Below, one piece after another: positions 23,185-32,717 of a DNA stretch of 64,000 nucleotides. Origin of the DNA: Streptomyces sp. NBC_01241 (lineage in GTDB: Bacteria > Actinomycetota > Actinomycetes > Streptomycetales > Streptomycetaceae); NCBI RefSeq assembly GCF_041435435.1, contig NZ_CP108494.1:5738501-5802500 (forward strand), in the 5' to 3' direction. Position 1 is the stretch's first letter, and each line of letters begins with the position of its first letter. Both the position numbers and the translations under genes were made by a program. Below the pieces are notes generated by a model. It was not told where the DNA came from. It was given only the letters and a program-made list of their open reading frames with translations, and made no database searches.

Positions 23185-24165
23185 TCACACCCAGCCCCGC
23201 TCCCGTGCCTTCACCCCGGCCTGAAATCGCGTTCCCGCGTCCAACCGCCGCATCAGCGCCGCCACCCGACGCGTCGCCGTACGCACACTCACCCCCAACT
23301 GCCGTGCGATGGCTTGGTCCTTGTACCCGGAGTGCAACAGCCGGATCAGCACCAGCTCCTCCTCGCTGGGGCCCTCCGTCGCACCCGGCTCCTCGGAGAG
23401 CAACGGCTCGGCCCGCTCCCAGTACGCCTCGAACAGCTCTATCAGTCCGTCCAGCAGGCCCGACGGATGCACCAGCACGATGGATTCCTGGCTGCCCCCC
23501 GTCAACGGCACCACCGCTATCCGCCGGTCCACTATCCGCGCCTTGAACGGAAGATGCGGCAACAGCCGTGACTGCTCCCCGAGCGCCGCCAGATTCAGAA
23601 TCGTCTCCAACCGCCCGGGTGGCTCGATCGACTCCAGGCAGTACACCCCCCGGATGTCCACCCCGCGCTCCAGCCACTCCCGAGTCGTCGCCGTCTCCTG
23701 CTCATTGAAATGCGGCTGCCCCACCGCCTCCAGATACGGCGGCTTGTCCAACGTCCACAGATGCGTGGTGACGGACCGGCTCAACTCCTCGACCTTCTGC
23801 GTCATCATCTCGCGGCCCGTCAGCACCTCCACCAAGGCACCCGGATCCGACCCCAACTGCCCGGCCCGGTGAAGGCGATGCAGATCGGCGAACCTCGTCT
23901 CGACCCCGGCGAACAGCGTGTCCGCCTCCGACCGTCGCCGGTTCAGCAACGCCGACAACGCCGACCGCGGACTCACCGCTTCCCACTGGCCGCGCCCCAC
24001 GCGCCGCACCAGCCCCAGTCCGGCGAGGCGGGTCAACGCCCGCCCCGTACGCGCCACTCCCGCCCCCGCGCTCTCCGCGAGATCACGCACCGCACTCTGC
24101 GGTCCCGACAGCACCGCCCGGTACACGCCCTCGTCGAACGCGCTCACACCCACTGCTTCCAGCAC
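23185..24165 (-). CDS. TrmB/LuxR-type transcriptional regulator
   Basis: A 326-residue regulator. The N-terminus has a TrmB-like winged helix (EGVYRAVLSGPQSAVRDLAE, TGRALTRLAGLGLVRRVG), the middle a possible phospholipase-D-like sensor fold (REWLERGVDIRGVYCLESI), and the C-terminus a LuxR-type HTH (SGYKDQAIARQLGVSVRTATRRVAAL). Many actinobacterial regulators near secreted proteases have this layout. GTG 24165 is chosen because GAGGAGG sits six bases upstream; longer frames lack support. It is divergent from the subtilisin gene and may control it. Confidence 0.82.
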   Translation of the reverse strand: MLEAVGVSAFDEGVYRAVLSGPQSAVRDLAESAGAGVARTGRALTRLAGLGLVRRVGRGQWEAVSPRSALSALLNRRRSEADTLFAGVETRFADLHRLHRAGQLGSDPGALVEVLTGREMMTQKVEELSRSVTTHLWTLDKPPYLEAVGQPHFNEQETATTREWLERGVDIRGVYCLESIEPPGRLETILNLAALGEQSRLLPHLPFKARIVDRRIAVVPLTGGSQESIVLVHPSGLLDGLIELFEAYWERAEPLLSEEPGATEGPSEEELVLIRLLHSGYKDQAIARQLGVSVRTATRRVAALMRRLDAGTRFQAGVKARERGWV

Positions 24166-24447
24166 AGCCAGCCTCCTCAGCCACACGTGAGGGGCCGCCC
24201 CCGGACAGGCACGGGCAGTCAAAGTCACCGGCCGACCGTCCCCTCGCGGGTGGCGTGTTTGGTCACCACGCCAAAGACGCCAACAGATTATCTGGACAGC
24301 AAGTGATCGCACAGCGTTCACTTCTGCTGAACCGTCCGTCAATCACCGCACCTGAGAGGCGGTTCGCACACCTCGGCCCTCCGTCCATGCCGCAGGCGAG
24401 CACCCCCGCTCGCCTATCCGGCATGCCCGAACACCGTGAGGAACCCC

Positions 24448-27400
24448 GTGACATCCCAGCCGCGAAGAGCGCCCCGCATCCGACGAGCAGCCATAGGCAC
24501 TCTGCTCACCACCACCCTCGCCGCTCTCAGCCTGCCCCTCGCCACCCCCGCCACCGCCGCCGGCCCCAGCACCCCCCTTGCTGCCGGCACGTACCTGATC
24601 ACCCTCGCCGACCAACCCCTCGTCACCTACGACGGCAGCATCGCCGACATCCCCGCCACCAGACCCACCGCAGGCAAGAGACTCGACGTCACCGCCACCA
24701 ACGCCAAGCGCTACCGCACCCATCTGGTCGACGAACAGACCCGTGTCGCCAAGAAGGTCGGCGCCACCGTCCGTCAGCACTACGCCGTCACCACCAACAC
24801 CTTCAGCGCCCAGCTCAACGCCCGCCAGCTCCTCCGGCTGGCCGCCACCCACGGCGTCACCAAGATCACCCCCGACAAGCTCCACCACGCCACCGACGAC
24901 AAGAGCTCCACCGACTTCCTCGGCCTCTCCGGCCGAAAGGGTCTGTGGGCCGCCCTCGGCGGTACCGCCAAGGCCGGCAAGGGCATCGTCATCGGCGACA
25001 TCGACACCGGCATCTGGCCCGAGAGCGCGTCGTTCAAGGCCCCCGCGCTCACAGCCATGAAGTCCACCGGAAAACCCGCGAAGAAGCCCGGCAAGGACGA
25101 TCTCTACCGGCCCTACCTGGACGGCACCACCACCACCGTCATGCACAAGGCCGACGGCACCACCTTCAAGGGCACCTGCCAGACCGGCGAGAGCTTCACC
25201 GCCGCCGACTGCAACGAGAAGATCATCAGCGCCCGTTACTTCGGCGACGGCTGGCTCCGAGCCGTCCCCGAGTCCAACCGCGGCGGCTACATCTCCCCCC
25301 CGTGACAGCCAGGGCCACGGCACCCACACCGCATCGACCGCGGCCGGCAACGCCGGAGTCCACGCCACGGTCGGCAGCGATGACCTCGGCACCATCTCCG
25401 GCGTGGCCCCCGCCGCCACCGTCGCCGTCTACAAGGCCCTCTGGCAGAGCAAGGACGGCACCAAGGACGGCGGCTTGACCAGCGACCTGGTCGCCGCCAT
25501 CGACCAGGCCGTCGCCGACGGTGTGGACGTCATCAACTACTCCCTCGGCGGCATGTTCGAGAGCGAGTACGACGACCCGACCCAGACCGCACTCCGCAAC
25601 GCAGCCGCCGCTGGTGTGTTCGTCGCCACCGCCGGGGGCAACGCCGGTCCCGAAGTCTCCAGCCTCGACAACACCGCCCCCTGGACCACCACGGTCGCCG
25701 CCGGAACCATCGCCTCCCACACCGGCACGGTCACCCTCGGCAACGGCCGGAGCTACACCGGGATCAGCACCACCGTGCGCAGCACCGTCGGCTCCGCGCC
25801 CCTCGTCCGTGCCACCGCGGTCAAGACCGCCGACGCCGCGGCCGACGACGCCGACTTCTGCGTCAAGGGCACCCTCGACCCCGCACGCACCGCCGGGAAG
25901 CTGGTTGTCTGCACCCGAGGCACCAACCCCCGCATCGAGAAGTCCGCCGAGGTCAAGCGGGCCGGCGGCATCGGCATGGTCCTGGTCAACCCCAGCAACC
26001 AGAGCACCGACGGCGACCTGCACTCCCTTCCGACCGTTCACCTGAACGGCCCCGACGCCACTGCCGTACGCGACTACGCCGCCACGGACAACGCCACCGC
26101 CACCCTCGCCAGCGGCGGCCAGGGCGCCACGTACCCGCAGGTCACCGGCTTTTCCTCCCGCGGCCCCTCCGTCGCCGGTGGCGGTGACCTCCTCAAGCCC
26201 GACATCACCGCGCCCGGCGCGACCATCCTCGCCGCCGTGGCTCCGCCCGGTAACGAGGGCCGCGACTTCGACTACTACTCCGGCACCTCCATGGCGACCC
26301 CGCACATCGCCGGCCTCGCCGCCCTCTACCTCTCCGAGCACCCCACCTGGTCCCCGATGAGCGTCAAGTCGGCCATGATGACCACCGCTTCCCCCACCAA
26401 GACGACCGACGGCAAGAACAGCGACGACGTCTTCGCCCAGGGCGCCGGTGAAGTCGAGGCCCGCGCCATGCTCCGGCCCGGACTCGTCTACGACTCCAAC
26501 GAACAGGACTGGCTGGCCTACCTCGAAGGCGTCGGCATCGACACCGGGACCGGAACCAAGGCCATCGACCCCAGCGATCTCAACTACCCCTCCATCGCGA
26601 TCGGTGAGCTCTTCGGCACCCAGACGGTCACCCGCACGGTCACCGCCACCACGGCTGGTACCTACCGTGCCAAGGTCGACCTCCCCGGCATCAAGGCCAC
26701 GGTCTCCCCGTCCGTCCTGCACTTCAGCCACCCCGGGCAGAAGCGCACCTTCACCGTCAAGCTCGATGTGACCACGGCACGCGCGGGAGCCCCCGACACC
26801 GGTTCTCTCACCTGGACCTCGGGCCGCACCACCGTGCGCAGCCCGATCGTCGTCACCCCGCAGAGCGTCCATGCGCCTGCCGAGATCAAGGGCGCCGGCA
26901 CCAACGGCGAGGTCACCTACTCCGTCACCCCGGCCACCACAGACCTCGTGGCCACCGCCTACGGCCCGGTCTCCTCGCCCCTCTTCAAGGGCAGCCTGAC
27001 CGGAACCGCCGAGTTCGACCACGAGACGAACATCCCGGCCGGAACCAAGGCTTCCCAGATCGCGGTCCACTTCGATCTGGCCGCGGGCAACATCGGCGGC
27101 CTCGTCTGGGGACCGATGGTCGACGGCGTCCTCCAGACCATCCAGATCGCCTACCCCGACAGCAGTGGGACAGCCACCATCAGCGTGCCGCAGCCGACGG
27201 CCGAGACGATCTTCGTGGCCGTGGTCGCTCTCGACTCCAGCGGCTCCGGCGACGCCGTCACCCCGTACACCTACCAGGTGAACAACATCGCCGAGGACAG
27301 CCCGGTCACCGGCAAGGTCGCCGTCACACCCGACCACGCCCGTGTCACCCCCGGGACCCCGACCGACCTGACGGCCGCCTGGTCCGGCGCCCCGGCGGAC

Positions 27401-27463
27401 GCCCGGTCCACCACCTGGATCGAGTACTCCAACGGCGCGGGCACCTTCCTGACCCTCAACTGA
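24448..27463 (+). pseudogene. Secreted S8 subtilisin-like protease with PA domain, frameshifted
   Basis: A gene of about 1,005 codons. It has a signal peptide (to TPATAAGP), an Inhibitor_I9 propeptide (TYLITLADQP..), and the catalytic Asp in IVIGDIDTGIWPES at about residue 185. The catalytic His (SQGHGTHTASTAAGNAG) and Ser (GTSMATPHIAGLAALY) follow, with a PA insert between them (CVKGTLDPARTAGKLVVC) and Fn3-like C-terminal domains. At 25294-25301 a run of seven C puts the Asp region and the His/Ser region in different frames; six C would restore one ORF. Either the gene is inactive in this strain or the run was misread. GTG 24448 has GAGGA upstream. The PA and Fn3 layout is that of extracellular actinomycete proteases. 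Confidence 0.88.
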
Positions 27464-27480
27464 CCCCGATAGACAGAAGC

Positions 27481-27506
27481 GGTGGCGGTGCCTCGGCGCC
27501 GCCACC
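27481..27506. terminator. Hairpin just after the subtilisin gene
   Basis: GGTGGCGG pairs with CCGCCACC, extended by a wobble pair, 18 bases after the stop codon. It is the first of two stacked hairpins. Confidence 0.6.
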
Positions 27507-27521
27507 ATGGTTCCCGCGAAC

Positions 27522-27555
27522 CGCGTGCCCGGCGCCCTGAGGAGCCGGGCACGCG
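27522..27555. terminator. Intrinsic terminator downstream of the subtilisin gene
   Basis: CGCGTGCCCGGC and its exact complement form a 12-base stem with a 10-base loop, directly followed by TTTTC. This is one of the few classic stem-plus-T terminators in the window. Nothing gene-like was recognised between here and 27790. Confidence 0.85.
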
Positions 27556-27789
27556 TTTTCGCACGCTCAGCCCTGGACCGCGTACGCGACGGAGCGAGTC
27601 CAGGATGTGGGGGAGAGGGCGAGTCGGGGGCCCTCCTCCACTCTGGAGTCGCGGATGTGGACGGTGGTGAGGCAGGCGGCGACGCCTGAGGGCGGCGAGG
27701 TGCCGCTGCTCTACGGCGAAGGGAACGTGGCCGCGCGCGTGGCCCTGGAACGCGAGGTCAGAGGCTGGGGCACAACCGAGCTGGCGGAG

Positions 27790-28115
27790 CGAGCGCTCGC
27801 AAGGCGCTCCAAGCGGCGGAGAACGAGGCGGCCGAGCGCGAGGGCCGCAATCCCGTCGAGCTGCCGTACATGGTGACCCACGACCTGCGGCACTTCTACG
27901 CCTCCGCGCTCATCGCCGGCGGCGCGAGCGTCAAGCAGGTGCAGTTGGTTCTCGGGCACGCGTCCGCCGTCATCACGTTGCGGATCTACGCGCATCTGTG
28001 GCCAGGCGAAGAAGACCGCACCCGGTCCGTCATGGACGCCGTGCTCGGCGGCCTGCAGACCGGGTGCGGACCGGTAGGCGACATGACCAGCGAAACCGCA
28101 GGTCAGACGGCCTAA
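27790..28115 (+). pseudogene. C-terminal remnant of a tyrosine recombinase (phage/ICE integrase)
   Basis: The frame carries the catalytic box THDLRHFYASALIAGGAS (His-x2-Arg), then VQLVLGHASAVITLRIYAHL (the late His and the nucleophilic Tyr). It is preceded by about 27 codons of matching linker (ALQAAENEAAEREGRNPVE). The core-binding domain and the first catalytic Arg are missing, so it cannot catalyse integration. A shorter ORF could start at ATG 27870. It ends eight bases from the converging sodN stop codon, which marks the edge of an old mobile element. Confidence 0.85.
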
Positions 28116-28122
28116 CCAAAGA

Positions 28123-28518
28123 TCAAGCCTTCTTGGTCTCCCAGAAGATCTTGTCGATCTGGGCGATGTAGTCCAGCGCCTTCTGGCCCGTCGCCGGGTC
28201 CGTGGAGGCCTTCGCGGCCGACAGCGCCTTCAGGGCGTCGTTGACCAGCTGGTGCAGCTCCGGGTACTTCTCGAAGTGCGGGGGCTTGAAGTAGTCGCTC
28301 CACAGCACCGAGACGTGGTGCTTGGCGAGCTCGGCGCGCTGCTCCTTGATGACCACTGCGCGGGCCCGGAAGTGCGGGTCCTCGTTGGCCTGGTACTTCT
28401 CCTGGACGGCCTTGACGGACTCCGCCTCGATGCGGGCCTGGGCCGGGTCGTACACGCCGCAGGGCAGGTCGCAGTGGGCGCTGACCTTCACCTTGGGGGC
28501 AAACAGGCGGGAAAGCAT
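28123..28518 (-). CDS. sodN: Nickel superoxide dismutase
   Basis: A 131-residue precursor of Ni-SOD, which converts superoxide to O2 and H2O2 in a hexameric cytoplasmic enzyme. A 14-residue leader (MLSRLFAPKVKVSA) is removed to expose the mature N-terminus HCDLPCGVYDP. The nickel hook ligands are H15 (the new N-terminus), C16 and C20. The four-helix body follows (SVKAVQEKYQAN, KALDYIAQIDKIFWETKK). The maturation protease gene is divergent next door. Nickel-dependent control by Nur is known in Streptomyces but no clear Nur box was identified here. Confidence 0.97.
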   Translation of the reverse strand: MLSRLFAPKVKVSAHCDLPCGVYDPAQARIEAESVKAVQEKYQANEDPHFRARAVVIKEQRAELAKHHVSVLWSDYFKPPHFEKYPELHQLVNDALKALSAAKASTDPATGQKALDYIAQIDKIFWETKKA

Positions 28519-28699
28519 TGAGCTGTCCTTCCTCGTGATCGTCTTCTCAGGTGGGACATTACTCCGTGAGTGACGGGTTTTAGCGGCTGCCCCCATGGGC
28601 TTAGGCCAAAAGTCCAGGGTGAGGATGGGGCCGGTGGCCGAATGTACGGAACGCTGTACGGGACGGTGTACTGGACCGGACCGGGGAGGTGCCGGAGAG

Positions 28700-29158
28700 A
28701 TGCGGGAGGTGCCGGAGGTGCCTGAGCTGACGCAGGAGCAGCGGGGGCGAGAGCTGGCCGGGCGCGTGCGGTTCCAGGTGGTGGAGGTGACGGGGCCGTC
28801 GATGGTGCCCACGCTCCATCACGGGGACTGGCTGCTCGTGCAGTACGGGGCGACGGTGCGCCCCGGGGACGTGGTGATTCTGCGCCATCCGTTCCAGCAG
28901 GATCTGCTGGTCGTCAAGCGGGCCGCCGAACGCCGCCGGGGCGGCTGGTGGGTGCTGGCCGACAACATCTTCGCCGGCGGCGACAGTACGGATTACGGGA
29001 CGGTGCCGGAGGAGCTCGTACTGGCCAGGGTCCGGGCACGCTACCGGCCGCTGAAGAAGGATCAGCGGTCGGTGTGGGGTGTGGTGACCTGGGCGGTCTC
29101 CGCGCTGCGGCCGGTGACGGCGGCGCGTTCCGTCTCCAGGCGCTTGCGGGCCCGGTAG
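28700..29158 (+). CDS. sodX: Ni-SOD maturation protease (S26 signal-peptidase family)
   Basis: A 152-residue S26 serine protease with the catalytic Ser in EVTGPSMVPTLHHGDWLL and the general-base Lys in DLLVVKRAAERR. Unlike ordinary signal peptidase I it lacks an obvious N-terminal membrane anchor, as expected for the enzyme that trims the SodN leader in the cytoplasm. It is divergent from sodN with about 180 bases between start codons. The ATG at 28700 lies close to its GGAG; a shorter GTG start near MRFQVVEV is possible. Its 3' end overlaps the converging CGNR gene by 97 bases. Confidence 0.9.
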   Translation: MREVPEVPELTQEQRGRELAGRVRFQVVEVTGPSMVPTLHHGDWLLVQYGATVRPGDVVILRHPFQQDLLVVKRAAERRRGGWWVLADNIFAGGDSTDYGTVPEELVLARVRARYRPLKKDQRSVWGVVTWAVSALRPVTAARSVSRRLRAR

Positions 29159-29691
29159 GCGGCCACGTTGGCGCGGGTCGCGCATCGGTCCGAGCAGTAG
29201 CGGCGGGAGCGATTGGTCGAGGTGTCGAGATAGGCGTTACGGCACGGCGCCGCCTCGCACAGGCCGAGCCGGTCCACCCCGTACGAGGTGAGGTGGAAGG
29301 CGAGGCCCATCGCCGCGATGGCGGCGTACCCGGCCGTCGCGTTCGACGGGTGGTCGGCCAGGTGCATGTGCCAGTCCGGCTTGCCGTCCTCGTCGCGGAA
29401 GTCGTGCCCGGAGATCTGCGGGCTGACCGGGAACTCCAGCAGCAGCGAGTTGAGCAGGTCGACGGCGAGCGTCTCGTCACCGCCGTCGGCCGCTTCGAAG
29501 ACCGCGCGCAGCCGTGCCCGTACGGACCGGAAGCGGGTCACGTCCGCGTCGGTCGCCCGCCGGGCCGCCTGTTGGTTGAGGCCGAACAGCTCACGTACCG
29601 CCTCGACGGAGGTGAGGGAGTCCTTGTTGCGGGTCGGCTCCTCGGTGTTGACCAGACGCACGGCGTAGTCCGAGTAATAGGCAAGTTCCAC
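29062..29691 (-). CDS. CGNR zinc-finger regulator (ABATE domain)
   Basis: A 209-residue protein with an N-terminal ABATE domain (residues 1-140, starting MELAYYSDYAVRLVNTEEP) and a C-terminal treble-clef CGNR zinc finger. The finger reads LCEAAPCRNAYLD..SRRYCSDRCATRANVAAYR, where Asn-Ala replaces part of the usual Cys-Gly-Asn-Arg signature. Such proteins are putative stress-linked transcription regulators. Its 3' end overlaps sodX on the opposite strand, so the two transcripts would be antisense there. Start ATG 29691. Confidence 0.85.
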   Translation of the reverse strand: MELAYYSDYAVRLVNTEEPTRNKDSLTSVEAVRELFGLNQQAARRATDADVTRFRSVRARLRAVFEAADGGDETLAVDLLNSLLLEFPVSPQISGHDFRDEDGKPDWHMHLADHPSNATAGYAAIAAMGLAFHLTSYGVDRLGLCEAAPCRNAYLDTSTNRSRRYCSDRCATRANVAAYRARKRLETERAAVTGRSAETAQVTTPHTDR

Positions 29692-29780
29692 TTGTAGTCC
29701 TTACGGCGTCGGTCTAAAGTGATGCAGCGAACGATGTAATGGGCTTTTCCCTTTTCAGGGTATTACATGGGAGGTTCCTC

Positions 29781-30542
29781 GTGGCGGAGACATCGACAGG
29801 CACCGACTGGGCGGCCTGGCAGGAGAGCTGGGACCGCCAGCAGGAGTGGTACATGCCCGACCGTGAGGAACGGTTCCGGGTGATGCTGGACATGGTCGAG
29901 GCCGTGGTGGGCCCCCGGCCGAGGGTGCTCGATCTCGCCTGCGGTACGGGAAGTATTACGGACCGGCTCCTCAAGCGGTTCCCCGAGGCCACCAGCACGG
30001 GCGTCGACCTCGACCCGGCGCTGCTCGCCATCGCCCGCGGCCACTTCGACGGCGACGAGCGCGTCACCTTCGTCACCGCCGACCTCAAGGACCCCGACTG
30101 GGCAGGGCAGTTGCCGTACGAGTCGTACGACGCGGTCCTCACCGCCACCGCGCTGCACTGGCTGCACACCGAACCGCTGACCGCGCTCTACCGGCGCATC
30201 GGCGGACTCGTCAGGGACGGCGGCGTGTTCATGAACGCCGACCACGTGATCGACACCGAGACGCCCCGTATCAACGCGGCCGAGCGCGCCCACCGGCACG
30301 CGGCCATGGACCGTGCCAGGGCCGCGGGCGCTCTCGACTGGACGGACTGGTGGGCCCTCGCCGCGAAGGCCCCGGTCCTCGCCGGGCCGACCGCCGAGCG
30401 GTACACGATCTACGGCGAGCACGCGGACGGCGACATGCCGTCCGTGCGGTGGCACGTCGACACCCTGCGCGAGGCGGGGTTCGGCGAGGCGCGCGCCGTC
30501 TGGGCGTCGCCGTCGGACACCCTGGTGCTCGCCGTGAAGTAG
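29781..30542 (+). CDS. Class I SAM-dependent methyltransferase
   Basis: A 253-residue Rossmann-fold methyltransferase. Motif I is RVLDLACGTGSITDRLLKRF, the acidic residue after strand 2 is TGVDLDPALL, and motif IV is YDAVLTATALHWLHT. The pattern matches trans-aconitate/UbiE-like small-molecule methyltransferases; the substrate is not evident. GTG 29781 has GGGAGG ten bases upstream. It is divergent from the CGNR gene. Confidence 0.85.
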   Translation: MAETSTGTDWAAWQESWDRQQEWYMPDREERFRVMLDMVEAVVGPRPRVLDLACGTGSITDRLLKRFPEATSTGVDLDPALLAIARGHFDGDERVTFVTADLKDPDWAGQLPYESYDAVLTATALHWLHTEPLTALYRRIGGLVRDGGVFMNADHVIDTETPRINAAERAHRHAAMDRARAAGALDWTDWWALAAKAPVLAGPTAERYTIYGEHADGDMPSVRWHVDTLREAGFGEARAVWASPSDTLVLAVK

Positions 30543-30576
30543 CGACGGGACGCGCAGGGAGGGCGGTGCGGGGCGG

Positions 30577-30891
30577 TTGCCGTGCAAACCCGCTCAGGGG
30601 CAGCCGGGCCTGGCGGACTGCGTGAACGAGGAGCTGCCGGACGGGCGGACGCTGACGACCTGGAGCGACCCGATGAACTACGGGGCCAACCCGCAGTGGG
30701 GGAGGGAGCTGGCCGGCCGGCTCACCCTGAAGGACGGCGGGGTGCTGGCCGTCCGTGACAGCACCGGCTTCAAGGGCGAGCGGGCGCAGGGCCCGCTCCT
30801 GAAGACGCCGCCGCTGACCCGTGCCCAGCTGCGGACGCTGCTGCTCAGCCCGGAGCTGCTGCCGAAGAAGCAGGAGAAGCAGGAGAAGTAG
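30577..30891 (+). pseudogene. C-terminal fragment of an unidentified (secreted?) protein
   Basis: The frame reads CVNEELPDGRTLTTWSDP, then TLKDGGVLAVRDSTGF and LTRAQLRTLLLSPELL, ending in a Lys/Glu/Gln tail (KKQEKQEK). It looks like the end of an exported protein: a beta-rich domain with a free Cys, and a last helix often seen in Streptomyces lipoproteins. There is no good start and no signal peptide, so it is probably truncated. The 3' end runs into an AGAAGTAGA microrepeat. Confidence 0.5.
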
Positions 30892-30916
30892 AAGAAGTAG
30901 AAGAAGTAGGGGACAT

Positions 30917-30961
30917 GGGAGGAGGGCGGTACGGACGCCGGGTCCGTATCGCCCTCCTCCC
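30917..30961. terminator. Long hairpin terminator of the ABC transporter operon
   Basis: GGGAGGAGGGCG pairs with its exact complement at 30950-30961, and an inner ACGGAC/GTCCGT extends the stem. It ends 18 bases beyond the stop codon of the ATPase gene and can also stop transcription from the left. Confidence 0.85.
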
Positions 30962-30979
30962 GTGCTCTTACAGCACCGC

Positions 30980-31741
30980 TTACAGCACCTTCGACAGGAA
31001 CGACTTCGTCCGGTCGTGCTGCGGGTTCGTCAGTACGTCGCGCGGGTGGCCCGACTCGACCACCACACCGTCGTCCATGAAGACCAGCGCATCGCCGACC
31101 TCACGGGCGAAGCCCATCTCATGGGTCACGACGACCATCGTCATGCCGTCCTCCGCGAGACCGCGCATGACGTCCAGTACGTCGCCCACCAGCTCCGGGT
31201 CGAGCGCCGACGTCGGCTCGTCGAAGAGCATCAGCTTCGGCTCCATGGCCAGGGCGCGGGCGATGGCCACCCGCTGCTGCTGGCCGCCGGAGAGCTGGGA
31301 GGGGTAGTTCTTCGCCTTGTCGGCCAGTCCCACCCGGTCCAGCAGCCGTTCGGCCCGGGCCCTCGCCACGGCTTTCGGCTCGCGCTTGACCTGGACCGGG
31401 GCCTCCATGACGTTCTCGATCGCCGTCATGTGGGGGAAGAGGTTGAAACGCTGGAAGACCATGCCGATGTCCTGGCGCTTCAGGGCGACTTCGCTGTCCT
31501 TGAGCTCGTAGAGCTTGTCGCCCTTCTGGCGGTAACCCACCAGCTCGCCGTCGACGTACAGCCGGCCGGCGTTGATCTGCTCCAGGTGGTTGATGCACCG
31601 CAGGAAGGTCGACTTGCCGGAGCCGGACGGGCCGATCAGACAGAAGACCTCGCGCGGAGCGACCTCCAGGTCGATGCCCTTGAGGATGTGCGCGGCGCCG
31701 AAGGACTTGTGGACGCCCTCGGCCTTCACCATGGCGGTCAT
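30980..31741 (-). CDS. Polar amino-acid ABC transporter ATP-binding protein
   Basis: A 253-residue ATPase of the GlnQ/HisP class. Walker A is GPSGSGKST, the Q-loop is GMVFQRFNLFPH, the signature is LSGGQQQRVAIARAL, Walker B is LMLFDEPTSALDPE and the H-switch is VVVTHEMGFAREV. It is the third gene of a substrate-binding protein/permease/ATPase operon read leftward. Its start overlaps the permease stop by four bases (31738-31741), so the stoichiometry is coupled. Confidence 0.94.
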   Translation of the reverse strand: MTAMVKAEGVHKSFGAAHILKGIDLEVAPREVFCLIGPSGSGKSTFLRCINHLEQINAGRLYVDGELVGYRQKGDKLYELKDSEVALKRQDIGMVFQRFNLFPHMTAIENVMEAPVQVKREPKAVARARAERLLDRVGLADKAKNYPSQLSGGQQQRVAIARALAMEPKLMLFDEPTSALDPELVGDVLDVMRGLAEDGMTMVVVTHEMGFAREVGDALVFMDDGVVVESGHPRDVLTNPQHDRTKSFLSKVL

Positions 31742-32688
31742 GCCATGCCTCCCTTCGGGCGGCCCAGGGTAAGCAGATTGGCCTTGACCTTCTGCAGCGG
31801 AGTGGGCGGCAGACTGCGGCTCGACCCGCGTGCGTAGTACCGCTCCAGGTAGAACTGGCCGATGCTCAGCACCGAGGTCATGATCAAGTACCAGGCCGCG
31901 GCCAGGAAGTACATCTCGACCGGGGCTCCGGACGATTGCCCGATGTCCTGGGCGTACTTGAACAGTTCGTAGAACTGCACGGCCGCCACCAGCGACGTCG
32001 TCTTGAGCATGTTGATGACTTCGTTGCCCGTCGGCGGCACGATCACCCGCATCGCCTGCGGGATCACCACGCGCCGCAGCGTCTTGCCGTGGCTCATGCC
32101 CAGGGCGTGCGACGCCTCCGTCTGGCCCTCGTCGACCGAGAGCAGCCCCGCACGGCAGATCTCCGCCATGTAGGCGGCCTCGTTGAGGCCCAGGCCGAGC
32201 AGCGCCGTCAGCAGCGGCGTCATGAAGCTCGACCAGTAGTCCTTGTAGATCGGTCCGAGGTTGATGGTGGTGAAGACCAGCCCCAGGTTGAACCAGACGA
32301 ACAGCTGGACCAGGACCGGGGTGCCGCGGAAGAACCAGATGTAGAACCAGGCGATCGACGAGGTCACCGGGTTCTTCGACAGCCGCATGACGGCCAGCAG
32401 GACGCCGCCGACGATGCCGATCACCATCGACAGGGCGGTCAGCAGCAGGGTCTGGCCGACGCCCTTGATGATGCGGTCGTCGAAGAAGTAATCGGGGACC
32501 GCACCCCAGTTGATCCTGCCCTGGCTGAACGCGTAGATGATCGCGACGAGTGCGGCGATGGCGACGACGGCCGAGACGTACCGGCCGTAGTGCCGGACCG
32601 GAATGGCCTTGATCGCCTCCGGACCGGTCGACGGCGTGGGGGGGATGGGCGGCCGGTCGGCCGTACCCGTCTTCTCTATGTCAGTCAC
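31738..32688 (-). CDS. Amino-acid ABC transporter permease (HisM/GlnP family)
   Basis: A 316-residue inner-membrane permease. The N-terminal 40 residues are polar. One helix (YVSAVVAIAALVAIIYAFS) precedes the conserved core, which contains GVGQTLLLTALSMVIGIVGG, WFFRGTPVLVQLFVWFNLG and the EAA loop (EAAYMAEICRAGLLSVDEGQTEASHALGM). The last helices end with a basic tail. GTG 32688 is chosen because the downstream sequence is the conserved start. It probably works as a homodimer, as no second permease gene is present. Confidence 0.92.
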   Translation of the reverse strand: MTDIEKTGTADRPPIPPTPSTGPEAIKAIPVRHYGRYVSAVVAIAALVAIIYAFSQGRINWGAVPDYFFDDRIIKGVGQTLLLTALSMVIGIVGGVLLAVMRLSKNPVTSSIAWFYIWFFRGTPVLVQLFVWFNLGLVFTTINLGPIYKDYWSSFMTPLLTALLGLGLNEAAYMAEICRAGLLSVDEGQTEASHALGMSHGKTLRRVVIPQAMRVIVPPTGNEVINMLKTTSLVAAVQFYELFKYAQDIGQSSGAPVEMYFLAAAWYLIMTSVLSIGQFYLERYYARGSSRSLPPTPLQKVKANLLTLGRPKGGMA

Positions 32689-32717
32689 AGGAAAAGCCTT
32701 TCCGCGCCGGAGTCCGG

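Noticed and set aside
25403..27463. A separate leaderless protease gene starting at 25403
   Set aside because: The frame is continuous with catalytic His coding sequence at about 25302-25360, upstream of the ATG, and lacks the Asp motif and the signal peptide. It is the second half of one gene.
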